From Actinomadura fibrosa (GTDB lineage: Bacteria; Actinomycetota; Actinomycetes; Streptosporangiales; Streptosporangiaceae), in assembly GCF_900659615.1 (NCBI RefSeq), contig NZ_CAACUY010000057.1, forward strand, positions 1-46,782: a stretch of 46,782 bases of DNA, written 5' to 3'. Position 1 is the stretch's first letter; each line of letters starts with the position of its first letter. Below the pieces are notes generated by a model, which was not told the origin of the DNA, searched no databases, and saw only the letters and a program-made list of their open reading frames with translations. Made by a program: the position numbers and the translations under genes. Below, in pieces: positions 1 to 6,765 of this stretch.

Positions 1-101
1 GGCTCCGGGGCGTCCCGCGGCGCCGGTCCGTCGTCGGGCGGCAGGAAGGACGGGCGGGAGCGGGCGGCGCCGCCCCGGCCGGAGTCCTGGTCACCGGTCA
101 T
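1..101 (-). CDS. 5' end of an unidentified gene running off the left edge
   Basis: Reading leftward from an ATG at 101, 33 codons stay open to the window edge. The start is MTGDQDSGRGGAAR and continues rich in Pro, Asp and Arg, so the visible part is probably a disordered N-terminus. A -10-like TACGCT (113-108) lies 6 bases before the ATG and no ribosome binding site is visible, which fits a leaderless transcript. It is divergent from the zinc-ribbon gene at 203. The function cannot be told from this fragment. Confidence 0.45.
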   Translation of the reverse strand, partial: MTGDQDSGRGGAARSRPSFLPPDDGPAPRDAPE

Positions 102-202
102 GGACCCAGCGTAAGGGGAGCGGCCGCGTTGGCCGGGACGCCCCCGGCGGGGCGCGCGGGTCGGTAGTTTGGATCCGAGTCCGAAATGGGAGGAGAGCCC
201 CG

Positions 203-814
203 GTGTTGCTCGTTTTCGGGCTGACGGCGGTGTTTCGCACGGTCAGCGAGGGGACGTTCCACTGCCCGCGCTGCGGCGGTGACCGTGCCTACCGGAGGCG
301 GGCGGGACGCCGCTGGTGCTCGCTGTTCCTCGTCCCGCTCGTGCCGCTGTGGCGGCTCGGCCAGGTGGTGGAGTGCCGCGCGTGCCGCGGCCGCTTCGCC
401 CCCGCGGCGCTGCGGACGGCGACGGCGCGGCAGATGGCGGCGGCGCTGCCCGCCGGGATGCGGGCCGCCGCGGCGCTGGTGCTGGACGCCGGCGACCCGT
501 CCGACGGGACGGCGCGCGCCCGCGCCGTCGAGGCCGTCCGCGGCTACGGGGGGACCGACTACGACACCGCCTCCGTGGACGCCGACCTCGCGCTGCGGCG
601 CGAGTTCCTGGAGGACGAGGTCGCGCTGGCGGGCTCCCACCTCGCCGTGGAGGCCAAGGAGTGGTTCCTCGCGCAGGCCGTCCGCGTCGGGCTGGCCGGC
701 GGGCCGCTCGGCGACGCGCAGCGGAGCGTCCTGCACCGGATCGCCGAGCTGATGGGCATGTCCCGCGCCTACGCGCTGGGCGTGATCGTGACGGCGGAGG
801 GGGCGGCGCGGTGA
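203..814 (+). CDS. zinc-ribbon protein with C-terminal TerB-like helical region
   Basis: The protein has 203 residues and a GTG start preceded by a purine-rich GGAGGAGAG (188-196). Residues 21-24 (CPRC) and 58-61 (CRAC) form a two-knuckle zinc ribbon, separated by a short hydrophobic stretch (41-52, with PLVPLW). From about residue 85 the protein is helical and Ala/Arg-rich and resembles the TerB/TerB-like fold of tellurite-resistance-associated proteins. That assignment rests on general resemblance, not on a diagnostic motif. The stop overlaps the next start (GTGATG), so it is translationally coupled to the DDAH gene. A role with nucleic acid or stress signalling is possible but not shown. 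Confidence 0.75.
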   Translation: MLLVFGLTAVFRTVSEGTFHCPRCGGDRAYRRRAGRRWCSLFLVPLVPLWRLGQVVECRACRGRFAPAALRTATARQMAAALPAGMRAAAALVLDAGDPSDGTARARAVEAVRGYGGTDYDTASVDADLALRREFLEDEVALAGSHLAVEAKEWFLAQAVRVGLAGGPLGDAQRSVLHRIAELMGMSRAYALGVIVTAEGAAR

Positions 815-1581
815 TGGAGGACCGGCACCGCGCCGGGACGGCCCTGGTGCGCCGCCCCGGGCCCCGCCTGGCGGACGGGATCGTCACCCACATCGACCGC
901 CGCCCGGTGGACGCGGCGCTCGCGGCGCGCCAGCACGCGGCCTACGTCGGCTCGCTGCGGGCGGCCGGCTGGCGGATCCGCGAGGTCGCGCCCGCCGACG
1001 CCCATCCCGACGCGGTGTTCGTCGAGGACGCCGTGGTGGTCTGCGGCGACCTCGCGGTGCTCGGCCGGTCCGGCGAGGCGCGCCGCCGCGGCGAGGTGCC
1101 GGGCGCGGAGCGGGCGGTGCGCGACCTCGGCCTGCGGGTCGAGCGGATCAAGGAGCCGGGCACCCTGGACGGCGGCGACGTGCTGCGCGTCGGCGACACC
1201 GTCTACGTCGGGCGCGGCGCCCGGACGAACGAGGAGGGCATCTGCCAGCTCGCGCACCTGCTGGGCGGGCGGCGGGTGGTGCCGGTGGACACGAGCGGCT
1301 GCCTGCACCTGAAGTCGGCGCTGTCCGCGCTGCCCGACGGCAGCCTGATCGGCCTGCCGGACCTGGTCGACACGTCCGTCCTGCCGTGCCTGTCGGTCGT
1401 GCCGGAGCCGGCCGGCGCGCACGTGGTGGTGATCGGCCCCGAGCACGTCCTGATGTCGGCGTCGGCGCCGCGCACCGCCGCCCGGCTCGCCGCGGACGGG
1501 CTGCGCGTGACGTCGGTGGACATCAGCGAGTTCGAGGCGCTCGAGGGCTGCGTGAGCTGCCTCTCGGTGCTCGTCCCCTGA
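814..1581 (+). CDS. ddaH: dimethylarginine dimethylaminohydrolase (DDAH) family amidinotransferase
   Basis: The protein has 255 residues and belongs to the guanidino-group-modifying superfamily. DDAH enzymes hydrolyse N-omega-methylated arginines to citrulline and methylamines. Family marks are the LDGGDVL substrate loop, a catalytic His in SGCLHLKSALS and the nucleophilic Cys near the C-terminus in EGCVSC. The ATG at 814 overlaps the preceding TGA, which decides the start; an in-frame extension to 316 would lie entirely inside the upstream gene. Arginine deiminase or other hydrolases of the superfamily are alternatives, but the size and C-terminal Cys context favour DDAH. Confidence 0.88.
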   Translation: MEDRHRAGTALVRRPGPRLADGIVTHIDRRPVDAALAARQHAAYVGSLRAAGWRIREVAPADAHPDAVFVEDAVVVCGDLAVLGRSGEARRRGEVPGAERAVRDLGLRVERIKEPGTLDGGDVLRVGDTVYVGRGARTNEEGICQLAHLLGGRRVVPVDTSGCLHLKSALSALPDGSLIGLPDLVDTSVLPCLSVVPEPAGAHVVVIGPEHVLMSASAPRTAARLAADGLRVTSVDISEFEALEGCVSCLSVLVP

Positions 1582-1625
1582 AATTCCCGGGATAACGGTC
1601 GCCCGCAATGCCGGGTGCGGCTTTC

Positions 1626-1663
1626 GTAAGGCGCTTGTAACACGGCGGTCGTTGCGCGGAAAT
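1626..1663 (+). promoter_or_regulatory. possible GlnR-type half-sites upstream of urtA
   Basis: Four pentamers lie at exact 11-base spacing: GTAAG (1626), GTAAC (1637), GTCGT (1648) and GAAAT (1659). Actinobacterial GlnR boxes consist of GTnAC and GAAAC half-sites spaced by six bases, and urea transport genes are known GlnR targets. Only the second and fourth pentamers fit well, so this is a weak candidate. Confidence 0.22.
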
Positions 1664-1726
1664 CTCATTCCGGAGACTTGTCACAGAAAACTGCGGTCGG
1701 GGGCCGGTTCTGTGAGGAGTCGATAG

Positions 1727-2953
1727 TTGCGCGAACCATTCCTTCGGCCGCTGGCGGCGGCGGTCCTGCTGCCGGCCGCGCTGCTCACGGCGTGCGGCGG
1801 CGAGTCCGGTGACGGCGCCGGCGGGGGCGCCTCGGGCGGGAGCACCATCAAGGTCGGCGTGCTGCACTCGCTGAGCGGGACGATGGCGATCAGCGAGGTG
1901 ACCGTCAAGAACTCCGAGACGCTCGCCATCGAGGAGGTCAACGCGGCGGGCGGCCTGCTCGGCAAGAAGGTGGAGCCGGTCGTGGAGGACGGCGCCTCCG
2001 ACTGGCCGACGTTCGCCCAGAAGGCCCAGAAGCTCATCAAGAAGGACAAGGTCGCGACGGTGTTCGGCGGCTGGACGTCCGCCAGCCGCAAGGCGATGCT
2101 GCCGGTGTTCGAGCGCAACAAGGCGCTGCTGTGGTACCCGGTGCAGTACGAGGGGCTGGAGAGCTCGCCCTCCATCTTCTACACCGGCGCCACCACCAAC
2201 CAGCAGATCGTCCCCGGCCTGGACTACCTGAAGGAAAAGGGCAAGAAGAAGCTCTACCTGGTCGGCAGCGACTACGTTTTCCCGCGTACCGCGAACAAAA
2301 TCATCAAGGCCTATGCCAAGGCCAATGGGATGCAGATCCTCGGCGAGGAGTACACCCCGCTCGGGCACACCGAGTACAGCACGCTCGTCAACAAGATCGG
2401 CGAGGCGAAGCCGGACGCGGTGTTCAACACGCTGAACGGCGACAGCAACGTGGCGTTCTTCAAGCAGCTCCGCAGCGCCGGTTTCGACGCCGCGAAGCTG
2501 CCGGTGATGTCGGTGAGCATCGCCGAGGAGGAGGTCAAGGGCATCGGGATCGACAACATCGTGGGGCAGCCCGTCGCCTGGAACTACTACGAGACCACCA
2601 AGGGCAGGGCGAACGACACGTTCGTCAAGGCGTTCAAGGCCAAGTACGGGACGGGGAAGGTCACGTCCGACCCGATGGAGGCCGGGTACAACGCGGTGCA
2701 CCTGTGGGCCGCCGCCGTGAAGAAGGCCGGCAGCACCGACCCGGAGGCCGTGAAGAAGGCCGCCGCCGGGCTCTCCCTGGACCTGCCCGAGGGCAAGGTG
2801 ACCATCGACGGCCCGACCCAGCACGTCTACAAGACCGCCAGGATCGGCGTCGTCCGGAAGGACGGCCTCATCGACGAGGTCTGGTCCAGCAAGGAGCCGA
2901 TCAAGCCCGACCCGTACCTGAAGTCCTACCCCTGGGCCGCCGGCCTGTCGTGA
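1727..2953 (+). CDS. urtA: urea ABC transporter substrate-binding lipoprotein UrtA
   Basis: The protein has 408 residues and starts at TTG with GAGGAG a few bases upstream. A short lipoprotein signal ends in LLTAC, placing the lipidated Cys at about residue 23. It is followed by a Gly/Ser-rich linker and a type I periplasmic-binding domain of the amide/urea class (start KVGVLHSLSGTMAISE; later VFGGWTSASRKAMLPVFE and PVQYEGLE, characteristic of UrtA). It delivers urea to the UrtBC channel on the outer face of the membrane. It is the first gene of urtABCDE, with 71 bases to urtB holding a hairpin. The related amide-binding FmdD family is an alternative, but the full UrtABCDE complement supports urea. 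Confidence 0.93.
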   Translation: MREPFLRPLAAAVLLPAALLTACGGESGDGAGGGASGGSTIKVGVLHSLSGTMAISEVTVKNSETLAIEEVNAAGGLLGKKVEPVVEDGASDWPTFAQKAQKLIKKDKVATVFGGWTSASRKAMLPVFERNKALLWYPVQYEGLESSPSIFYTGATTNQQIVPGLDYLKEKGKKKLYLVGSDYVFPRTANKIIKAYAKANGMQILGEEYTPLGHTEYSTLVNKIGEAKPDAVFNTLNGDSNVAFFKQLRSAGFDAAKLPVMSVSIAEEEVKGIGIDNIVGQPVAWNYYETTKGRANDTFVKAFKAKYGTGKVTSDPMEAGYNAVHLWAAAVKKAGSTDPEAVKKAAAGLSLDLPEGKVTIDGPTQHVYKTARIGVVRKDGLIDEVWSSKEPIKPDPYLKSYPWAAGLS

Positions 2954-2962
2954 CGCGCGCGA

Positions 2963-2986
2963 GCGGCGCCGTGCGCGCGGCGCCGC
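2963..2986 (+). promoter_or_regulatory. intercistronic hairpin between urtA and urtB
   Basis: A perfect 9-bp stem (2963-2971 with 2978-2986) closes a 6-base loop 9 bases after the urtA stop. There is no U-run. In ABC operons such hairpins often protect the 3' end of the binding-protein message so that it is made in excess; that role is inferred here. Confidence 0.45.
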
Positions 2987-3024
2987 CCCCGCCCGTCCAG
3001 CCCGGTGCGCCCTGAGGAGGCGGC

Positions 3025-3903
3025 ATGGATTCACTGCTCAACCAGGTGCCGATCGGCCTCAGCATCGGCGCGGTGCTGCTGCTGGTCGCGCTCGGCCTGA
3101 CGTTCACCTTCGGCCAGATGGGCGTCGTCAACATGGCCCACGGCGAGTTCATCATGGCCGGCGGCTACACCGCGTACATGCTCCAGGACTGGGCCGGCTC
3201 GCAGGCGGTGCTCGCCGCCCTGCCGGTGGCGTTCGCGGTGGCGGGCGCGCTCGGCTGGGTGCTGGAGCGCCTCGCGATCCGGCACTTCTACGGCCGGCCG
3301 CTCGACACGCTGCTGCTGACGTGGGGCGTCAGCCTCGTCCTCCAGCAGGCCGCGCGCGACCTCTTCGGCGCGCCGAACGTGCAGGTCGTCGCGCCCGGCT
3401 GGCTGACCGGCCGGATCGAGGTGCTCGGCGGCGCGCTGCCGTACGCGCGGCTGTTCATCATGGCCCTCGCGGTCGCGTGCGTCGCCGGGATCTGGCTGTA
3501 CCTGAGCCGGTCCCGGCCGGGCCGCCGGATGCGGGCGGTCATGCAGAACCGCCAGCTCGCCGAGGTCTCCGGCGTCGCGACGGCCCGCGTCGACCAGCTG
3601 ACCTTCTTCATCGGCTCGGGCCTCGCCGGCGTCGCCGGGGTGGCGCTGACGCTGATCGGGCCGGTCGGCCCGTCCATCGGCACCTACTACATCGTGGACG
3701 CGTTCCTCGTCGTCGTCGCGGGCGGGCTCGGCCAGCTCCGCGGCGCCGTCATCGCCGCGGTCGCGCTCGGCATGCTGAACTCCTACGCCGAGTTCTGGAC
3801 GGACGCGAGCCTCGCCAAGGTGATCGTGTTCGCGGTGGTCATCGGATTCCTCCAGGTCCGGCCGCAGGGCATGTTCGTCCTGCGCTCCAGGGCGCTGACA
3901 TGA
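3025..3903 (+). CDS. urtB: urea ABC transporter permease UrtB
   Basis: The protein has 292 residues and is a LivH-type membrane permease with about eight hydrophobic segments. It contains the branched-chain-transporter signature region GQMGVVNMAHGEFIMAGGY near the N-terminus and a conserved cytoplasmic loop (VMQNRQLAEVSGV). The ATG at 3025 follows GAGGAGGCGGC, a strong ribosome binding site. With UrtC it forms the transmembrane channel for urea. The stop overlaps the urtC start (ATGA), implying coupled translation. Confidence 0.92.
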   Translation: MDSLLNQVPIGLSIGAVLLLVALGLTFTFGQMGVVNMAHGEFIMAGGYTAYMLQDWAGSQAVLAALPVAFAVAGALGWVLERLAIRHFYGRPLDTLLLTWGVSLVLQQAARDLFGAPNVQVVAPGWLTGRIEVLGGALPYARLFIMALAVACVAGIWLYLSRSRPGRRMRAVMQNRQLAEVSGVATARVDQLTFFIGSGLAGVAGVALTLIGPVGPSIGTYYIVDAFLVVVAGGLGQLRGAVIAAVALGMLNSYAEFWTDASLAKVIVFAVVIGFLQVRPQGMFVLRSRALT

Positions 3904-5018
3904 CCGCCCCCGGGACCGCGCTCCGCTCGCCGGCCCTGCGCGCCCGGCTGCGCGGCTACGCGCTCTTCGCCGCGGTCGCGCTGCTCCTGCTGGTCGTGGC
4001 GCCGCTCGCGCTGCCCGCGTTCCGGCTGGACGAGCTGGCCAAGTACCTGTGCTTCGCCATCGCCGCGCTCGGCATCGGGCTCGCCTGGGGGCAGGGCGGG
4101 ATGCTCACGCTCGGCCAGGGCGTGTTCTTCGGCCTCGGCGGCTACGCGATGGCGATGTACTTCAAGCTCCACGACGCGGACGGCGACCTCCCCGACTTCA
4201 TGGTGTGGTCCGGGGTGGAGAAGCTGCCCGCGCTGTGGAAGCCGTTCGAGAGCCCGGTGGTCGCGATCGCCGCCGTCGTGGCCGTCCCGGTCGCCGTGGC
4301 GGCGGTGCTCGGCGCGCTCGTGTTCCGGCAGCGGGTGCGCGGCGCGTACTTCGCGATCCTGACGCAGGCGCTGGCCGCCGCGTTCGTCATCCTGCTGGTC
4401 GGGCGGCAGGGCCTGACCGGCGGGACGAACGGCCTGACCAACTTCTACGACGTCTTCGGCCGGGACCCCGAGGCCGAGAGCACCCAGCGGACGATGTACT
4501 TCGTCACCGCCGCCGTCCTCGGCGTCCTGTACCTCGCGGCGCGGCAGCTCGTGAAGAGCCGGTTCGGGCGGCTGCTGGTCGCCGTCCGGGACGGCGAGGA
4601 CCGGGTGCGGTTCCTCGGCTACAACCCCGCCACGGTCAAGACGGTCACGTTCGCGATCTCGGCGGGCATGGCGGGGCTCGCCGGCGCGCTGTTCGTGCCG
4701 GTCGTCGGGATCATCTCGCCCTCTCTGCTCGGCGTCGTGCCGTCGCTGGAACTGGTCGTCGCCGTCGCGGTCGGCGGCCGCTACGCCCTCGCGGGCGCGG
4801 TCCTCGGCGCGGTCGTCATGAACTACGCGAAGACCGAGTTCAGCGAGCAGTGGGCGGGCGGCTGGCTCTACCTCCAGGGCGCGCTGTTCATCCTCGTGAT
4901 GACGCTGGCGCCGAAGGGCGCGGTCGGCCTCTACGAGCAGGTCAAGGACGCCGTCGCCCGCCGCCGGACGCCCGAGCGCCCGGTGCCGGCGCAGTCCGTC
5001 CAGGGGGAGGCAGCATGA
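3900..5018 (+). CDS. urtC: urea ABC transporter permease UrtC
   Basis: The protein has 372 residues and is a LivM-type permease with around ten hydrophobic segments. It contains GQGGMLTLGQGVFFGLGGYA near the N-terminus and a conserved loop VRDGEDRVRFLGYN before the last helices. The ATG at 3900 overlaps the urtB TGA, and its own stop overlaps urtD the same way. The charged C-terminal tail (KDAVARRRTPERPV) is cytoplasmic. It forms the channel heterodimer with UrtB. Confidence 0.92.
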   Translation: MTAPGTALRSPALRARLRGYALFAAVALLLLVVAPLALPAFRLDELAKYLCFAIAALGIGLAWGQGGMLTLGQGVFFGLGGYAMAMYFKLHDADGDLPDFMVWSGVEKLPALWKPFESPVVAIAAVVAVPVAVAAVLGALVFRQRVRGAYFAILTQALAAAFVILLVGRQGLTGGTNGLTNFYDVFGRDPEAESTQRTMYFVTAAVLGVLYLAARQLVKSRFGRLLVAVRDGEDRVRFLGYNPATVKTVTFAISAGMAGLAGALFVPVVGIISPSLLGVVPSLELVVAVAVGGRYALAGAVLGAVVMNYAKTEFSEQWAGGWLYLQGALFILVMTLAPKGAVGLYEQVKDAVARRRTPERPVPAQSVQGEAA

Positions 5019-5773
5019 GCGAGAACGAGGGGGCGCTGCTGGAGATCCGCGGGCTGGAGGTCGTGTTCGACGGGTTCCGGGCGATCGACGGCGTGGACCT
5101 GACCGTCGGGCAGGGCGAGCTGCGGTTCCTCATCGGGCCGAACGGCGCGGGCAAGACGACGCTGATCGACGTGGTCACCGGGCTGACGCGGCCCGCCGCC
5201 GGGACCGTCCGGTTCGCCGGGACGGAGCTGACCGGCCGCCGCGAGCACCGCATCGTCCGGCTCGGCATCGGCCGCACGTTCCAGACCTCGGTGGTGTTCG
5301 AGGAGCTGACCGTGGTCGAGAACCTCGACCTCGCCGCCGGGTTCCGCCGCCCGCTGCCCGCGCTGCTGCGGCAGCGGCGCGGCGTCTCCGGCACGGTCGC
5401 CGAGGCCCTGGACGTGATCGGCCTCGGGGACCTCGCGGACCGTCCCGCCGGGGTGCTCTCGCACGGCCAGCGCCAGTGGCTGGAGATCGGCATGCTCATC
5501 GCGCAGCGGCCGCGGCTCCTGCTGCTGGACGAGCCCGTCGCCGGCATGAGCGGCGGCGAGCGCGAGCGCACCGGCGAGCTGCTCACCCGGATCGCCGCGG
5601 ACCACACGGTGGTCGTGGTCGAGCACGACATGGAGTTCCTGCGCCGGTACGCCTCGCAGGTCACGGTGCTGCACGAGGGGAAGGTGCTGGTGGAGGGCGA
5701 CGTGGCCGCCGTCCAGGCCGATCCGCGGGTCCAGGAGGTCTATCTGGGCCGTTCCCGGGAGGACGTCCGATGA
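5015..5773 (+). CDS. urtD: urea ABC transporter ATP-binding protein UrtD
   Basis: The protein has 252 residues and is a LivG-type ATPase. It shows Walker A GPNGAGKTT, the signature-like SHGQRQWLEIGM, Walker B LLLLDEPVAGM and a switch His in VVVEHDMEF. The LSHGQ in place of LSGGQ and the GRTFQTSVVF Q-loop are usual in UrtD. The ATG at 5015 overlaps the end of urtC, and the gene overlaps urtE by four bases. It drives urea import together with UrtE. Confidence 0.92.
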   Translation: MSENEGALLEIRGLEVVFDGFRAIDGVDLTVGQGELRFLIGPNGAGKTTLIDVVTGLTRPAAGTVRFAGTELTGRREHRIVRLGIGRTFQTSVVFEELTVVENLDLAAGFRRPLPALLRQRRGVSGTVAEALDVIGLGDLADRPAGVLSHGQRQWLEIGMLIAQRPRLLLLDEPVAGMSGGERERTGELLTRIAADHTVVVVEHDMEFLRRYASQVTVLHEGKVLVEGDVAAVQADPRVQEVYLGRSREDVR

Positions 5774-6507
5774 GCGGGCCCGAGAGCACGCCGGAGGCGG
5801 GCGAGCCGCCGCTGCTGGAGGTGACCGGGCTGGAGGCCGCCTACGGGCGCGCCCGCGTCCTGTTCGGCGTGGACGTCACGGTCGGCGCGGGCTCGCTGAC
5901 GTGCGTGATGGGCCGCAATGGCGTCGGCAAGACCACCCTGCTCAACGCGGTCATGGGCGTGCTGGCGCCGACCGCGGGCCGTGTCGTCTTCGACGGCGAG
6001 GACGTGACGCGGCTGCCCGCGCACGAGCGGGTCCGCCGCGGCATGGGCTACGTGCCGCAGGGGCATGAGACGTTCCCGCAGCTCACCGTGGCCGAGAACC
6101 TCCAGGTCACGCTGGAGGCGTCCCGGCACCGCGACCGCGGCGCGATCGACGAGGCGCTGGAGGTGTTCCCCCGGCTGAAGGACCTGCTGGGGCGCCGCGC
6201 CGGGTTCCTGTCCGGCGGCCAGCAGCAGCAGCTCGCGATCGCGCGGGCGCTCGTCACCCGGCCGCGGATGCTGCTGCTCGACGAGCCGACCGAGGGCGTG
6301 CAGCCGTCCATCGTCGCCGAGATCGAGGCGGCGATCGTCCGGCTGCACCGCGAGCGCGGCCTCGCGGTGCTGCTGGTCGAGCAGTACCTGGAGCTGGCCC
6401 TCCGGCTCGCCGACGGCTTCGTGATCATCGAGGGCGGGGTCGTCCGCCGGGCCGGTACCGCCGGGGACCTGCGGGACGAGGAGGTCCGCCGCCTCCTCGC
6501 CGTCTGA
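5770..6507 (+). CDS. urtE: urea ABC transporter ATP-binding protein UrtE
   Basis: The protein has 245 residues and is a LivF-type ATPase. It shows Walker A GRNGVGKTT, signature LSGGQQQQLAIARAL, Walker B LLLDEPTEGVQPS and the switch His replaced by Gln in LLVEQYLEL, as is normal for the LivF/UrtE branch. A 15-residue N-terminal extension rich in Pro and Glu precedes the domain. It is the last gene of the operon, and a strong hairpin begins 20 bases after its stop. Confidence 0.92.
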   Translation: MSGPESTPEAGEPPLLEVTGLEAAYGRARVLFGVDVTVGAGSLTCVMGRNGVGKTTLLNAVMGVLAPTAGRVVFDGEDVTRLPAHERVRRGMGYVPQGHETFPQLTVAENLQVTLEASRHRDRGAIDEALEVFPRLKDLLGRRAGFLSGGQQQQLAIARALVTRPRMLLLDEPTEGVQPSIVAEIEAAIVRLHRERGLAVLLVEQYLELALRLADGFVIIEGGVVRRAGTAGDLRDEEVRRLLAV

Positions 6508-6526
6508 GGGCTCCAGACCCGGGACG

Positions 6527-6559
6527 CGCGGGGCACCAGGAATGTCCTGGTGCCCCGCG
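6527..6559 (+). terminator. hairpin terminator of the urt operon
   Basis: A perfect 15-bp stem (6527-6541 with 6545-6559) closes the 3-base loop ATG. No U-tract follows, typical of actinobacterial I-shaped terminators. It lies between urtE and the leuA promoter. Confidence 0.75.
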
Positions 6560-6635
6560 GGCGTTCCTGAGACGGGGGAGCCGCCGGATGTCTCAGTATT
6601 CGGGACGGGGTTTCCGTAACACGGATGGCATCTGT

Positions 6636-6641
6636 TAGCTT
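6636..6641 (+). promoter_or_regulatory. -10 element for the leuA leader transcript
   Basis: TAGCTT fits TANNNT and is placed 7 bases before the GTG of the leader peptide, so transcription would begin at or next to that start codon. No convincing -35 is visible: TTTCCG at 6611-6616 is 19 bases away. Confidence 0.45.
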
Positions 6642-6648
6642 GACAATC

Positions 6649-6696
6649 GTGTCGTGCGACCTGCTCCTCCTTAGCGGCCGCAGCGGGGGCCTGTAG
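6649..6696 (+). CDS. leucine-rich leader peptide of leuA (attenuator peptide)
   Basis: GTG at 6649 opens 15 codons reading (M)SCDLLLLSGRSGGL before TAG at 6694. The four Leu codons in a row (6661-6672; CTG CTC CTC CTT) followed by stop and hairpins are the hallmark of ribosome-mediated attenuation. Leu-rich leader peptides ahead of leuA are known in actinobacteria. No ribosome binding site is present and the -10 sits 7 bases upstream, so the leader is probably translated from a leaderless message. Ribosome stalling on scarce leucyl-tRNA would decide which downstream hairpin forms. Confidence 0.75.
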   Translation: MSCDLLLLSGRSGGL

Positions 6697-6741
6697 AGGT
6701 CGGCTCCCTCGCTGCGGGATATCGACGTGCGTCGGCCGCAG
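6678..6741 (+). promoter_or_regulatory. leuA attenuator region with two mutually exclusive hairpins
   Basis: Segment CGCTGCGG (6710-6717) can pair perfectly with CCGCAGCG (6678-6685), inside the leader peptide. Its CTGCGG part can pair instead with CCGCAG (6736-6741), a 3' repeat of the same sequence (CGGCCGCAG at 6675-6683 and 6733-6741). The second hairpin holds an extra inner stem, CGAC/GTCG (6723-6726 with 6731-6734). A ribosome stalled at the Leu codons would cover the 5' strand and favour the second hairpin. No U-run is seen, so the output may be translational or Rho-linked; this is inference. Confidence 0.6.
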
Positions 6742-6765
6742 GATCCGAGCAGAGGGACCATACGG

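Noticed and set aside
316..813. In-frame upstream extension of the DDAH gene
   Set aside because: The extension lies fully inside the zinc-ribbon gene and encodes Arg/Ala-rich filler; the ATG at 814 overlapping the stop is the natural start.
6640..6645. TTGACA as a -35 for leuA
   Set aside because: No -10 follows at a proper distance, and it would put the start after the Leu codons; the TAGCTT hexamer just upstream explains the leader peptide better.
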